Source of the DNA: Parvibaculum sp963975745
Lineage (GTDB): Bacteria > Pseudomonadota > Alphaproteobacteria > Parvibaculales > Parvibaculaceae
Direction: 5' to 3'
Assembly: GCF_963975745.1 (NCBI RefSeq)
Contig: NZ_CAXBIB010000003.1
Span: 124,001 to 188,000, forward strand
DNA: 64,000 nt
The first letter of the stretch is position 1, and every line of letters begins with the position of its first letter. The position numbers and the translations under genes were made by a program. A model generated the notes under the pieces. That model was not told the DNA's origin and ran no database searches. It saw nothing but the letters and a program-made list of their open reading frames with translations. Shown one piece after another: positions 17,488-26,960 of this stretch.

Positions 17488-19083
17488 ATGCCGGCATTGC
17501 GCGCACCAGAGGTTCATCCGTTTTCCGGTTTCGACGTGCCGCATCTGCTGGCGGTGCATGTCGCGGCGCGGGGGGAACATCCGTTCCTGATCTGGGAACC
17601 CTTCGAAGGCGCGGCAAAGACCTGGAGCTATGCGCGTTTCGCGCATGAGGTGCAGGCGGTCGCCGCCGGTCTCAGGGCGCGCGGCGTCAAGACCGGCGAA
17701 CGGGTGCTGATCCATCTCGACAATTGTCCCGAAAGCCTGATCGCCTGGTATGCCTGCGCCCATCTCGGCGCCGTCGCCGTCACCACAAATGCCCGTTCGG
17801 TCGCCGACGATCTGATCTATTTCAGCGAGCATGCGGCGGTCGTCGGCGCGATCACGCAGCCGGCCTTTGCCGGTCTGGTTGCCGCCTCCTGCAAGAACAT
17901 CAAGTGGCTCGCCGTCACCGAGACCGACAATGGCGCGGCGCCGAAGGCGACGAACCGCCCGCCCAAATCGGAGAGCTTCGCCGCGCTTTACGGCAATCCG
18001 GCCGACGCGCCGCTGCGCGCGCCGAACCCGATGCTGCCGGTCGGCGTGCAATACACCTCGGGCACCACCTCGCGTCCCAAGGGTGTCGTCTGGACGCATG
18101 CCAATGCGCTGTGGGGCGCCAAGCTCTGTGCCATGCATGAGGACCTCCGTCCCTCGGACGTCCATCTCACCTATCTGCCGCTCTTCCATACCAATGCGCA
18201 GTCCTATTCGGTGCTGGCCGCGCTCTGGGTCGGCGCCACGGTGGTGCTGCAGCCGCGCTTTTCGGCCTCGCGTTTCTGGAGCGTGTCGGCGAAGCACGGC
18301 TGCACCTGGACCTCGATGGTGCCGTTCTGCGTGCGTGCATTGATGGGACAGGAAAAACCCGCCTCGCACAGCTACCGTTTCTGGGGCAACGGCATTTCGG
18401 CACCGCCCACCGATGCGCATTTCGGCGTCAAGACCATCGGCTGGTGGGGCATGACCGAAACCATCACGCATGGCATTGTCGGCGATCCCTGGCTGCCGAA
18501 CCGGCCGATGTCGATCGGCAAGCCGGCCACGTCGTACGAGATCGCGATTCTGCATGAAGACGGAACGCCGGTCGCGCCTGGCGAGACCGGCGAACTTCTG
18601 GTGCGCGGCGTGCCGGGCCTCTCGCTCTTTGCCGAGTATCTCAACAATCCGGAAGCGACCGCAAAAAGCTTCGACGATCAGGGCTACTTCATCACCGGCG
18701 ATCGCGTGACGCTGGGCGAGGATGGCTTCATTTCCTTCGCCGATCGCGACAAGGACATGCTGAAGGTCGGCGGCGAGAATGTCGCGGCCTCCGAAATCGA
18801 GCGTGTCATCATGACGGTGCCCGGCATTCACGAATGCGCGGTTGTCGGCAAGCGCGACCCGATGCTCGATGAAGTACCGGTCGCCTTCCTGCTGGTGCCG
18901 GGCGGCGAGGCGGCGGCGCCCCGCGACCTCGTGGCACAGGTCATGACGGCATGCGAGAAAGGCCTTGCGGATTTCAAGCGCCCGCGCGAAATTCGGATCG
19001 TCGACTCACTCCCGCGTTCCACGCTCGAGAAAATAGCGAAAGCCGAGCTCCGCCGTCTGGTCGACGGCGCGCCCCAGAGCTGA
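17488..19083 (+). CDS. AMP-forming acyl-CoA ligase (CaiC/crotonobetaine-CoA-ligase-like)
   Basis: 531 residues from the ATG at 17488, preceded by AGAGGGAGG; two upstream in-frame ATGs lack such a site. ANL motifs: YTSGTTSRPKGVVWTH, WWGMTETITHG, GYFITGDRVT, DRDKDMLKVGGENVAASEIE and the Lys in STLEKIAKAEL. The LYxGNPADAP and FHTNAQSYS features resemble carnitine/crotonobetaine-CoA ligases. It lies 50 bp upstream of a SulP transporter gene and may be cotranscribed. Substrate not determinable. Confidence 0.87.
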   Translation: MPALRAPEVHPFSGFDVPHLLAVHVAARGEHPFLIWEPFEGAAKTWSYARFAHEVQAVAAGLRARGVKTGERVLIHLDNCPESLIAWYACAHLGAVAVTTNARSVADDLIYFSEHAAVVGAITQPAFAGLVAASCKNIKWLAVTETDNGAAPKATNRPPKSESFAALYGNPADAPLRAPNPMLPVGVQYTSGTTSRPKGVVWTHANALWGAKLCAMHEDLRPSDVHLTYLPLFHTNAQSYSVLAALWVGATVVLQPRFSASRFWSVSAKHGCTWTSMVPFCVRALMGQEKPASHSYRFWGNGISAPPTDAHFGVKTIGWWGMTETITHGIVGDPWLPNRPMSIGKPATSYEIAILHEDGTPVAPGETGELLVRGVPGLSLFAEYLNNPEATAKSFDDQGYFITGDRVTLGEDGFISFADRDKDMLKVGGENVAASEIERVIMTVPGIHECAVVGKRDPMLDEVPVAFLLVPGGEAAAPRDLVAQVMTACEKGLADFKRPREIRIVDSLPRSTLEKIAKAELRRLVDGAPQS

Positions 19084-19133
19084 CGCGCATCGGGACACTT
19101 CCGCCGCCGGGCCGAAGGTCCGGAGGCACCGCG

Positions 19134-20837
19134 ATGTCGCAACCGGAGGGCGCGCCCGCGCCGCAATCCTCGCTGATGGTCCCGAAGCTCGTCACCGTGC
19201 TTCGCGAGGGCTATGGCTTTGCCGCCTTCCGCGCCGATTTCATTGCCGGGCTGACGGTCGCCATCGTTGCCCTGCCGCTTGCCATGGCGCTGGCGATCGC
19301 CAGCGGCACCACGCCCGACAAGGGGCTGATCACCGCCGTTGTTGCGGGCTTCCTGATTTCGGCGCTGGGCGGCAGCCGCTACCAGATCGGCGGTCCGACC
19401 GGGGCCTTTGTCGTCGTCGTCTTCAATGTCATCGCGGTTCACGGCTATGACGGTCTCGTCATCGCCACCGCCATGGCCGGCGTCATGCTGATCGGCGCCG
19501 GGCTGTTGCGTGTCGGCACTTTCATCAAGTACATCCCGCAGCCGGTTGTCACCGGCTTCACCGCCGGCATCGCGGTCATCATCGCGGTGAGCCAGGTGAA
19601 GGATTTTCTCGGCCTGACGCCCGAGCACGAGCCTGCCGAATTTTTCGAAAAGGTGATGGCGCTCGGAGCGGCGCTGCCAGGTTTCGCGCCACAGACCTTT
19701 CTGGTCGCCGCCGGTGCGCTCCTTCTCATTCTTCTGCTGCGCCGCTACCGGCCCGGCTGGCCCGGCTTTTTGATTGCGGTGGTTGTGGCCGGCGCCGTGG
19801 TGGCGCTGTTCGGCATCGACACCGACACGATCGGCACCCGCTTCGCCGGCCTCGAACCCAGTTTCGCATTGCCGGATTTTCCGCATGTGACGATGGAACG
19901 GGTCGTGGCGCTTTTCCCCAGCGCCTTCACCATCGCCTTCCTTGCCGGCGTCGAGTCGCTCTTGTCGGCCATGGTTGCCGACAGCATGACCGGGCGGCGC
20001 CACCGTTCCAATTGCGAGCTGGTGGCGCAGGGTGTCGCCAATTGCGCCTCGGCTGCCATCGGCGGCATGCCGGCGACCGGCGCCATCGCGCGCACCGCCA
20101 CCAATATCCGCGCCGGCGCGCGCGGGCCTGTCGCCGGCATGCTGCATGCGGTGTTCATTCTCGGCTTCATGCTGCTGGCCTGGCCGGTCACGGCCTATAT
20201 CCCGCTGGCGGCCCTGGCTGCCGTTCTCCTCGTCGTCGCCTGGAACATGAGCGAGATCGACAAGTTCCGGCATCTGATGAAGGCGCCGATCGGCGACCGC
20301 GCGGTCCTGCTGATCACGTTCGGCCTGACCGTTGCCGTCGATCTGACGGTTGCCATCGAGGTCGGCGTCGTGCTGGCCGCCGTTCTCTTCATGCACCGCA
20401 TGTCGGAAGCCGTCGAGGTGCAGGCACATATGAAGATCCTCGACGAGGATGTCGCCGACGATGCGCCGCATATGCTGCGCCCGATCGAGGAATATGAGCT
20501 GCCCGACGGCGTCGTCTCCAGCGTCATCCGGGGACCCTTCTTCTTCGGTGTCGCGATGCGGCTCGGCGAGACGCTCGACCGCATCGGCGCGCCGCCGCGC
20601 GTGCTGATCCTGCGTATGCGCGCCGTGCCGATGATCGATGCCTCGGGCGCGTCGGCCATCGACGCGCTGATCGCGCGCTGCCGCCGTCACGGCACGCGGG
20701 TGCTGATCACCGGCCTGCAGACGCAGCCGCGTCTCGTGCTGCGCAAGATGGGCGTCACCGCCGATCCGCTGGTCAGGCTCGTTCCCGGTATCGACGAAGC
20801 GCTGGTGCTGGCGCGCGAAATCGTTGCAGGCGACTAG
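19134..20837 (+). CDS. SulP-family anion transporter with STAS domain
   Basis: 567 residues from the ATG at 19134 (CGGAGG seven bases upstream). The N-terminal SulP core has about ten to twelve hydrophobic segments, with the family signature AGLTVAIVALPLAMALAIAS near residue 40 and GGSRYQIGGPTGAF shortly after. The C-terminal STAS domain carries VLILRMRAVPMIDASGASAI and the following helix. It imports sulfate, bicarbonate or dicarboxylates by symport. The end overlaps 4 bp with the convergent alkyl-DHAP-synthase-like gene. Confidence 0.92.
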   Translation: MSQPEGAPAPQSSLMVPKLVTVLREGYGFAAFRADFIAGLTVAIVALPLAMALAIASGTTPDKGLITAVVAGFLISALGGSRYQIGGPTGAFVVVVFNVIAVHGYDGLVIATAMAGVMLIGAGLLRVGTFIKYIPQPVVTGFTAGIAVIIAVSQVKDFLGLTPEHEPAEFFEKVMALGAALPGFAPQTFLVAAGALLLILLLRRYRPGWPGFLIAVVVAGAVVALFGIDTDTIGTRFAGLEPSFALPDFPHVTMERVVALFPSAFTIAFLAGVESLLSAMVADSMTGRRHRSNCELVAQGVANCASAAIGGMPATGAIARTATNIRAGARGPVAGMLHAVFILGFMLLAWPVTAYIPLAALAAVLLVVAWNMSEIDKFRHLMKAPIGDRAVLLITFGLTVAVDLTVAIEVGVVLAAVLFMHRMSEAVEVQAHMKILDEDVADDAPHMLRPIEEYELPDGVVSSVIRGPFFFGVAMRLGETLDRIGAPPRVLILRMRAVPMIDASGASAIDALIARCRRHGTRVLITGLQTQPRLVLRKMGVTADPLVRLVPGIDEALVLAREIVAGD

Positions 20838-22504
20838 GTGAGCAACTTCCCCGGGTTCATCACGCCCTTGGGGTCCATCTCGCGCTTGGTCGCCTTCAGC
20901 AGCGCATAGCCGATCTCGCCCTTTTCCTCCGCCAGCCATGGTGCATGGTCGGTGCCGACGCCGTGGTGATGGCTGATCGTGCCGCCATTCATCAGGATCG
21001 CGTCGGAGGCCGCGCGCTTGATCGCCTGCCACTGCGCGATTTCGCGGTCGAGCTGGCGCGGAAAGACGAAGGTGAAATAGAGGCTCGAGCCGTCGGGATA
21101 GGAATGGCTGACATGCGCCATCACGATGCCGCGGGCGTTCTGTTCGGGCATGTGGGCGCTCATCGCCGCGTCGATCGCGGCGGCGACCTTGTCGTGCAGA
21201 TTGGCGATGTTCGACCAGCGCGTCGAGGTTTCCAGCGTGTCGACGCCGATGCCGCGGTCCATCATCGGATCGCGGATCGCCGGCCCGTTGAAGCGGCCAT
21301 GGAACCAGCGCTTGCCGGGACCGGTGCCCAGCGCCAGCGCGCCGAGACGCTTGCAGATGCCTTCGCTCTGTTCCTGCGCCCAGATCACGGTTTCCTTCTC
21401 GCCTTCATGGCCGATCAGCATCAGGCAGGGCGCGTCGTCGAAGCCCTTCATCTTCAGATAGGCGCGTTGCAGCCGCGCTTTCAGCCCGCCCGAACCGGTC
21501 GAGGAGAAGGTCTGGAAGAAATGCGTTTCGGGCGCATCCGACAGGCGCACCATCGCCACCGGGATCTCGGCATGGTTGATGCGCCGCGCCGCTTCGACGC
21601 CGGCGGCGAAGTTCCTGAACAGGTAGCCGCGATAATCCTTGCGCTCCGGCAACTCGTGGATCTTCACCGTCGCTTCGCAGATCACGCCGAGCGTGCCTTC
21701 CGAGCCTGCGACCAGCTGGTTGAGATTGGGACCGGCGGCGGACGCGGGCGTCGATTCGGTCGTCCAGAAGCCTTTCGGTGTCGCCAGTTTTGCCGAGACC
21801 AGCCATTTCTCGGCCTTGCCGTAGCGGTTCGACTGCTGGCCGGCGCCGCGCGCCGCGATCCAGCCGCCCAGCGTCGAATATTCGAAGCTCTGCGGATAAT
21901 GGCCCAGCGTCACGCCATGCATCTGCAGCTGTTCCTCGAGCGCGGGCCCATAGATACCGGCCTCGATGCGCGCCGTCATCGACACCTTGTCGATCTGGAT
22001 CACGCGCGTCATCAGCGTCGTGTCGAGCGTCAGCACCGCGCCGCCCAGCGTCTTCGACACCGCATTGATGCCGCCCACCACCGACGAGCCGCCGCCATAG
22101 GGGATCAGCGCAATGCCTTCCTCGGCGCAGAGCTTGACGATCGCCAGCACCTCCTCGGGTCCGCGCGGATAGATCACGGCGTCGGGCGCCATGTCGAGCT
22201 TGCCGGCGCGGACATAGAGCAGGTCGTGATAGCTCTTGCCGCGCGCATGGAAGGCGCGTTCGTAGTCGTCGGTGCGGAACTGGTTGTCGCCGACAATGGC
22301 GCGCAGACGTTCCTGTGTGGCCTCGGCGATGCGGCCACGCGGCAGCCGGATATCGGCCAGCGGCACGGCCGGCGTCAGCGGCAGCCGGCTCATGCCCAGC
22401 GTCTGCTCGATCCAGCTCCATTGCGGTGCATCCGGCGGCAGCGGGTTCGGTTGCTTCACCGGGCCCCAGCCGTTCCAGCGCAGCGTCTGTCGGTCGATGG
22501 TCAT
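20834..22504 (-). CDS. FAD-binding oxidase, alkyldihydroxyacetonephosphate-synthase-like (AGPS)
   Basis: 556 residues, VAO/PCMH-fold flavoprotein. AGPS-specific marks include RWNGWG near the N-terminus, IPYGGGSSVVGGI and YPQSFEYSTLGGWIAARGAG in the FAD domain, the HHH motif GTISHHHGVG (512-514) and the C-terminal MDPKGVMNPGKLL. AGPS swaps the acyl group of acyl-DHAP for a fatty alcohol, the first ether-bond step. GAGGAA precedes the start, 25 bp after the lipid-kinase-like gene. The operon partners glpD and the kinase handle glycerolipid precursors, which supports an ether-lipid role, but closely related D-lactate/glycolate oxidases exist. Confidence 0.85.
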   Translation of the reverse strand: MTIDRQTLRWNGWGPVKQPNPLPPDAPQWSWIEQTLGMSRLPLTPAVPLADIRLPRGRIAEATQERLRAIVGDNQFRTDDYERAFHARGKSYHDLLYVRAGKLDMAPDAVIYPRGPEEVLAIVKLCAEEGIALIPYGGGSSVVGGINAVSKTLGGAVLTLDTTLMTRVIQIDKVSMTARIEAGIYGPALEEQLQMHGVTLGHYPQSFEYSTLGGWIAARGAGQQSNRYGKAEKWLVSAKLATPKGFWTTESTPASAAGPNLNQLVAGSEGTLGVICEATVKIHELPERKDYRGYLFRNFAAGVEAARRINHAEIPVAMVRLSDAPETHFFQTFSSTGSGGLKARLQRAYLKMKGFDDAPCLMLIGHEGEKETVIWAQEQSEGICKRLGALALGTGPGKRWFHGRFNGPAIRDPMMDRGIGVDTLETSTRWSNIANLHDKVAAAIDAAMSAHMPEQNARGIVMAHVSHSYPDGSSLYFTFVFPRQLDREIAQWQAIKRAASDAILMNGGTISHHHGVGTDHAPWLAEEKGEIGYALLKATKREMDPKGVMNPGKLLT

Positions 22505-22529
22505 CAGCGTTCCTCGTCTTTTCTTGTTG

Positions 22530-23480
22530 TCAGCAGCGCAGGGTCAGGGCCTGCGGCATGATCTCGAAACGCGCCGGCAGGCGGCCCGGCCCCTCGCCGT
22601 CGACATCGAGCAGCACCGGCTCGGCGCCCATCGGTGTCGCCATCACCCATTTGGCGCGCGTGTGGGAAACCTTCTCGCCGTCGATATGCGTGCCTTCCTT
22701 CATCGAGCCGGTGCCGGTCAGGAGATCCATGAAGGTCAGATCGCGCATCACGACGAGATCGAACAACCCGTCATCGGGTTCGGCGTCGGGCGCCATTTTC
22801 AGCCCGCTGCCGAAATAGCGCCCATTGGCGACGGCGCCGAGGCCGATATTCAGCGTCTGGTCGTAGCCGGTGTCGGTGGTGATGCGTACCGGCCGCGTCT
22901 TGTGGCGCAGCGCGGTTGCCAGCGTCGCCCAGAAGAAGGCGAAATTGCCGCCCAGGGCCTTCTGCCAGGTGGCGCGATTGACCGCGCGCACCGTTTCGCC
23001 CGAAAGGCCGAAGCTGGCGATATTGTCGAAATAGCGCTCCGCCTCCTGACCGTCCTCGGCAATGAAGGTCAGGCGGCCGATATCGATCTTGCGCGTCGTG
23101 CCGGCGGCGATGCGCGCAACGCAGCCTTCGGCATCCTGCGGCAGGTCGAAGGTGCGGCGGAAATCGCCGCCGGTACCGGCATTCAGCACCGCGAAATGCG
23201 CTTCCGGGTTGATCGGCAGCCCGTTCTCGAAAAAGCCGTTGACCGCCTCGTTGATGGTGCCGTCGCCGCCCACCGCGATGACGAGCTGGGCGCCGTCCTT
23301 CAGGGCGCGGCGCGTCAGTTCGGCGGCCGGCAGGAAATGCGGCGTCGAGGGCCCGGCGGTGAAATGCGCGCGCACCGGCCCCAGTTCCTTCTCGAGCGCG
23401 GCGGCGATGATGCGCCAGGCGCGGCCGGTGCGGCCGCCGCCCGAACGCGGATTGACGATGGCGGCGATATGCGGCGTCAT
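22530..23480 (-). CDS. Diacylglycerol-kinase-family lipid kinase (YegS/LCB5-like)
   Basis: 316 residues. AAIVNPRSGGG at the N-terminus and the nucleotide loop GGDGTINEAVN (71-81) identify the DAGK catalytic domain, followed by NAGTGGDF and the beta-sandwich C-domain (NGRYFGSGLKMAPDAEPDDG). It phosphorylates a lipid hydroxyl (diacylglycerol, alkylglycerol, sphingoid base). The start codon overlaps the glpD stop (ATGA), and the AGPS-like gene follows 25 bp later. Confidence 0.9.
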   Translation of the reverse strand: MTPHIAAIVNPRSGGGRTGRAWRIIAAALEKELGPVRAHFTAGPSTPHFLPAAELTRRALKDGAQLVIAVGGDGTINEAVNGFFENGLPINPEAHFAVLNAGTGGDFRRTFDLPQDAEGCVARIAAGTTRKIDIGRLTFIAEDGQEAERYFDNIASFGLSGETVRAVNRATWQKALGGNFAFFWATLATALRHKTRPVRITTDTGYDQTLNIGLGAVANGRYFGSGLKMAPDAEPDDGLFDLVVMRDLTFMDLLTGTGSMKEGTHIDGEKVSHTRAKWVMATPMGAEPVLLDVDGEGPGRLPARFEIMPQALTLRC

Positions 23481-25177
23481 GCGGCCTCTCCCCCTGCTGC
23501 CTGCGGTTCGAAGGCGCGCGTCGTTTCGGCGATCTCGCGCGCCGTCGCGGTTTCGTCCCAGCCAAGCTCGCGGCGCATCAGCTCAGCCACGCGGCCGATC
23601 ACCTCGGCGCCCGGATGGCCCAGCGTGCCGAGGCCGGTGCGGCGGAAGACGACATCGGCCAGATGCAGCGCCATTTCGTGGCGCACCGCATGCACCACCT
23701 GTGCGCCGATCTCGGCGACGTTGGGGCCCAACCGGCGCAGCAATTCCTCGCTCTCGCCCTGTCGCTCGGCTGCGGTTGCCAGCACCTCGTCGATGCGGCT
23801 GCCGTAGAAATTGACCAGGTTCTCGACCACATCGCCCGGCAGATGGGCGTGGCGCTTCTTCGCCCGCGCGATGAAGCTTTTCAGGCGGCCGATCTCGCCG
23901 CCATGGACCGGCGTGCAATGGGTCTCGCAGGCCGCCGCCTTGCCGAGCTTCTTCAGCGCCAGATCGACCACCTGTTCGGCGAGATGGCGCGAGGTCGTCC
24001 ATTTGCCGCCGATCGCCGAGACCAGCCCCTCGATCGCCTCTTCCGGCGCATGGTCGTAAACCTCCGCCGCGCGGCTGGCGTTGTAGCTGTCCTTCTTTCC
24101 CTCTTCGCCGTCCGCCACTTGCGGCGTCGTGTCGACCAGCGGCCGAAGTCCGACATAGAAATGCAGCACGTCGTCGCGCTTGAGATTGAGCCCCGGCAGA
24201 CCGTCATTCACCACGCGCAGGAAATCGGCGATGTCCTTCTCGGTGACGCCGGCTGCGTCGGGCTCCTCCTCGAACACGGTGTCGGTGGTGCCGATGATGG
24301 TGTGGCCGCGCCATGGGATGACGAAGAAATGCCCGCCGATCCTCGACTTGATCGCCACCGCGTTCTCGCCGGTGAGCGCGCGGGTGATGATGTGGATGCC
24401 CTTCGAGCGGATCAGGCGGCGCGCCGGTGTCTCGTCGGCAAAGCCCATCAGCCGGTCGGCCCAGGGGCCGGCCGCATTGACGACGAGCTTGCCTTTTATC
24501 GTATGCGCGGCGCCCGTCAGCCGGTCCGTCGCTTCGACGCCGGTGATGCGCACGCCGTTCCCCATCGCCGCTTCGCTGACAAAGCCGGTCACCTCGGCAT
24601 AATTGGCTGCGTCGGCGCCATATTCGACCGCGCCCTCGATGCATTCGAGGCAGAGGCGTTCGGGCGCGAACATCTGGCAATCGTAATAGATCATCGCGCC
24701 GGTCAGGCCCTCGCGCGGCAGCGAGGGCACCAGGTCGAGCGCTTTCGCTTTCGAGATGCGGCGGAAGCCCGGCAGCTTCTTGTCGTCGTCGTTCAGCCAG
24801 TTGCGGTCGAAGGAGAGCAGATCGTAAAGCGTCAGCCCGATCCCCATCACGATCGGTCCCGCCATGCCCCAGCCATAGGTCGGCAGGATGAAGGGCAGGG
24901 GGTGGACCATATGCGGCGCATTGCTCTCCCAGAGGCGGCGCTCGCGAAGCGATTCGCGCACCAGCTTCAACTCGCCATTGACCAGGTAGCGCAGGCCGCC
25001 ATGCACCAGCTTCGAGGAGCCGGCCGTCGTCGCATGGGCGAAATCGTCCTTCTCCAGCAGCGCCACCTTGAGGCCGCGCAAGGCCGCGTCCCAGGCCACG
25101 CTGGCGCCGGTGATGCCGCCGCCCACCACCACGAGGTCGTATTCGGTCGCACTCATGGCGTGAAGATCGCGCTGCAT
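23477..25177 (-). CDS. glpD: Aerobic glycerol-3-phosphate dehydrogenase
   Basis: 566 residues, GlpD-type FAD enzyme. DLVVVGGGITGASVAWDAAL (from residue 14) is the FAD loop, and SSKLVHGGLRYL, TDTVFEEEPD and SAIGGKWTTSR are diagnostic. The extended C-terminal helical domain is complete. It oxidises sn-glycerol-3-phosphate to DHAP at the membrane, feeding electrons to quinone. The start at 25177 has AAGGA upstream; an internal ATG at 25156 has none. It leads the operon glpD - lipid kinase - AGPS-like and would supply DHAP, the precursor of ether lipids. Confidence 0.93.
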   Translation of the reverse strand: MQRDLHAMSATEYDLVVVGGGITGASVAWDAALRGLKVALLEKDDFAHATTAGSSKLVHGGLRYLVNGELKLVRESLRERRLWESNAPHMVHPLPFILPTYGWGMAGPIVMGIGLTLYDLLSFDRNWLNDDDKKLPGFRRISKAKALDLVPSLPREGLTGAMIYYDCQMFAPERLCLECIEGAVEYGADAANYAEVTGFVSEAAMGNGVRITGVEATDRLTGAAHTIKGKLVVNAAGPWADRLMGFADETPARRLIRSKGIHIITRALTGENAVAIKSRIGGHFFVIPWRGHTIIGTTDTVFEEEPDAAGVTEKDIADFLRVVNDGLPGLNLKRDDVLHFYVGLRPLVDTTPQVADGEEGKKDSYNASRAAEVYDHAPEEAIEGLVSAIGGKWTTSRHLAEQVVDLALKKLGKAAACETHCTPVHGGEIGRLKSFIARAKKRHAHLPGDVVENLVNFYGSRIDEVLATAAERQGESEELLRRLGPNVAEIGAQVVHAVRHEMALHLADVVFRRTGLGTLGHPGAEVIGRVAELMRRELGWDETATAREIAETTRAFEPQAAGGEAA

Positions 25178-25256
25178 CTGGTCCTTGTCCGTTGATTGGC
25201 CCCGGGGCCTGCGAGGCTAGCCGGAGGATGCCCACGGGTCCAGCATCGCCGCCGCG

Positions 25257-25907
25257 TCAGCTGCGCTTCTTCAGCCCCGCCTGTTTCATGCGCCATGTCA
25301 GATGGTCGATGCGGTCCTGGCCGAAAAAGGGTTCGCCCTCGAAGACCATCAGCGGCACGCCCCAATGGCCGGCCGCCTTCTGCGCCGCCTCGTTTGCGGC
25401 GATGACGGCTTCGAGGCGGTCCTTCTCCTTTTCGGCCGCCGCGTCGAGTTCGTCCATGTCGAGGCCGGCCCGCGCGGCCGCGCCGCGCAGATGGTTGCCC
25501 TCGTGCCAGTTCTTCGTGCCGCCGAAGATCAGCGTCGAGACTTCCTGCAGGAAGGCGAGGCCCCGGCCCCGTTCGGCCGCCAGCACGCCGGCGCGGGTCA
25601 GCCGGTGGATGTAAGGCTGCTCCTTCGGCACCTCGCCCGATTTCATGTCCATCACGATCGGGTCGGGCGAGGGCCAGGCGTAAGGAAGGCCTTCCATCTC
25701 GGCGACACGGACCGTGTCCTTCAAGAGATAGGGCGGCCACATCGGATTGACCTGCTTGAAGAAGCCTTCGATGCGCACCGCGATCGGATAGACCGGGCGG
25801 ACATTGCAGACGACGTCGTAATCGCGCGCCAGCGCCGACAGCCGCGGCGTCGCCAGATAGGAATAGGGCGAGCGGAAGGACCAGAAGAGATCGAATTGAA
25901 GCGTCAT
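25257..25907 (-). CDS. DsbA-fold 2-hydroxychromene-2-carboxylate isomerase-like protein
   Basis: 216 residues, GST-kappa/HCCA isomerase type. FDLFWSFRSPYSYLA at the N-terminus has the Ser-Pro-Tyr site instead of the redox CxxC, and GHWGVPLMVFEGEPFFGQDR near the C-terminus has the cis-Pro and glutathione-side loop. Family members isomerise aromatic intermediates using glutathione (naphthalene pathway) or act as kappa-class GSTs. It lies 79 bp upstream of glpD on the same strand and is divergent from an alpha/beta hydrolase gene. Confidence 0.87.
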   Translation of the reverse strand: MTLQFDLFWSFRSPYSYLATPRLSALARDYDVVCNVRPVYPIAVRIEGFFKQVNPMWPPYLLKDTVRVAEMEGLPYAWPSPDPIVMDMKSGEVPKEQPYIHRLTRAGVLAAERGRGLAFLQEVSTLIFGGTKNWHEGNHLRGAAARAGLDMDELDAAAEKEKDRLEAVIAANEAAQKAAGHWGVPLMVFEGEPFFGQDRIDHLTWRMKQAGLKKRS

Positions 25908-25991
25908 GGCGGTTGCCTCCCGGGCGGGCTGTTTCTAATGTTTGTCATTAATATGCGTTTGGCTCGCATCGGGCGCAAGGCCGCTGCTAGA

Positions 25992-26003
25992 GTTGGCGCC
26001 AAC
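25992..26003. promoter_or_regulatory. Palindromic operator candidate
   Basis: Perfect 12-bp palindrome GTTGGCGCCAAC in the 137-bp gap between the divergent isomerase gene (start 25907) and alpha/beta hydrolase gene (start 26045). A half site AACGCCAAC follows at 26012-26020. Its position fits a shared operator. Confidence 0.45.
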
Positions 26004-26044
26004 AAGCAACAAACGCCAACATAAAAGACAGGGAGGACCACCCC

Positions 26045-26956
26045 ATGCCGCAGGTCAAGGCGAACGGCATCGAGATCGAATATGAGAGCTTCGGCCCGGC
26101 AGACCGCGACGCGGTTCTGCTGATCATGGGCTTCAGCGCCCAGCTGACCATGTGGCCGACCGAGCTCTGCGAGGAGCTGGTCAGTCGCGGCTACCGCGTC
26201 ATCCGCTACGACAATCGCGATGTCGGCCTGTCCGCCAAGCTCGAGGCGAAGGGCGTGCCCGACATGGAGAAACTCTTCGGCGCGCTGATGACCGGCGCCG
26301 CGGTCGAGGCGCCCTATTCGCTCGACGACATGGCCGCCGATGCGGCCGGGCTGCTCGATGCGCTGAAGATCGAAAGGGCGCATATCGTCGGCGCCTCGAT
26401 GGGCGGCATGATCGCCCAGCTTGTTGCCGCCAATCACCCCGAAAAGACGCTCTCGCTGACCTCGATCATGTCGAATACCGGCAATCCCGATCTGCCCCAG
26501 GGCTCGCCCGAGGCCATGGGCGCGCTGATGGCCCCGGCGCCGGCGCCCGACGATATCGAGGCGATCGTCGCCCGCGGCATCAACACCTGGAAGGTGATCG
26601 GCAGCCCCGGCTATCCGACCGACGACCAGCAATTGCGCCAATGGGTGATGCGCGACGCGAAGCGCAGCTACTACCCGCAAGGCGTCACGCGGCAATTCGC
26701 GGCCATCGTCGCCAATGGCGACCGGCGGCCGAAACTGAAGAACATCAAGGCGCCCACCGTGGTGCTGCACGGCGCCGACGATCCGCTGGTGCCGGTCGCC
26801 GGCGGCAAGGACACGGCCGACAATATTCCGGGGGCGGAGCTTCGCGTCATTCCCGGCATGGGCCACGATTTCCCGCTCGGCCTGGTGCCGGTCTTTGCCG
26901 ATGCCATCGAGGCGGCGGCCAGGCGCGCCGCCGGCGCCGCACGCGCGGCGGACTGA
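26045..26956 (+). CDS. Alpha/beta hydrolase (first of tandem pair)
   Basis: 303 residues. Nucleophile elbow GASMGGM with Ser118, acid in LHGADDPLVP, and His in PGMGHDFP. MGFSAQLTMWP and YDNRDVGLSAK mark the aclacinomycin methylesterase/3-oxoadipate-enol-lactonase-like branch. GGGAGGA precedes the ATG. No signal peptide. The gene 4 bp downstream is a paralogue with the same motif spacing. Confidence 0.9.
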   Translation: MPQVKANGIEIEYESFGPADRDAVLLIMGFSAQLTMWPTELCEELVSRGYRVIRYDNRDVGLSAKLEAKGVPDMEKLFGALMTGAAVEAPYSLDDMAADAAGLLDALKIERAHIVGASMGGMIAQLVAANHPEKTLSLTSIMSNTGNPDLPQGSPEAMGALMAPAPAPDDIEAIVARGINTWKVIGSPGYPTDDQQLRQWVMRDAKRSYYPQGVTRQFAAIVANGDRRPKLKNIKAPTVVLHGADDPLVPVAGGKDTADNIPGAELRVIPGMGHDFPLGLVPVFADAIEAAARRAAGAARAAD

Positions 26957-26960
26957 GCCC

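Noticed and set aside
18828..21032. 734-codon minus-strand frame opposite the SulP gene
   Set aside because: Composition (Asp, Arg, Gly, His) is that of a third-position shadow; the plus-strand SulP protein has all expected motifs.
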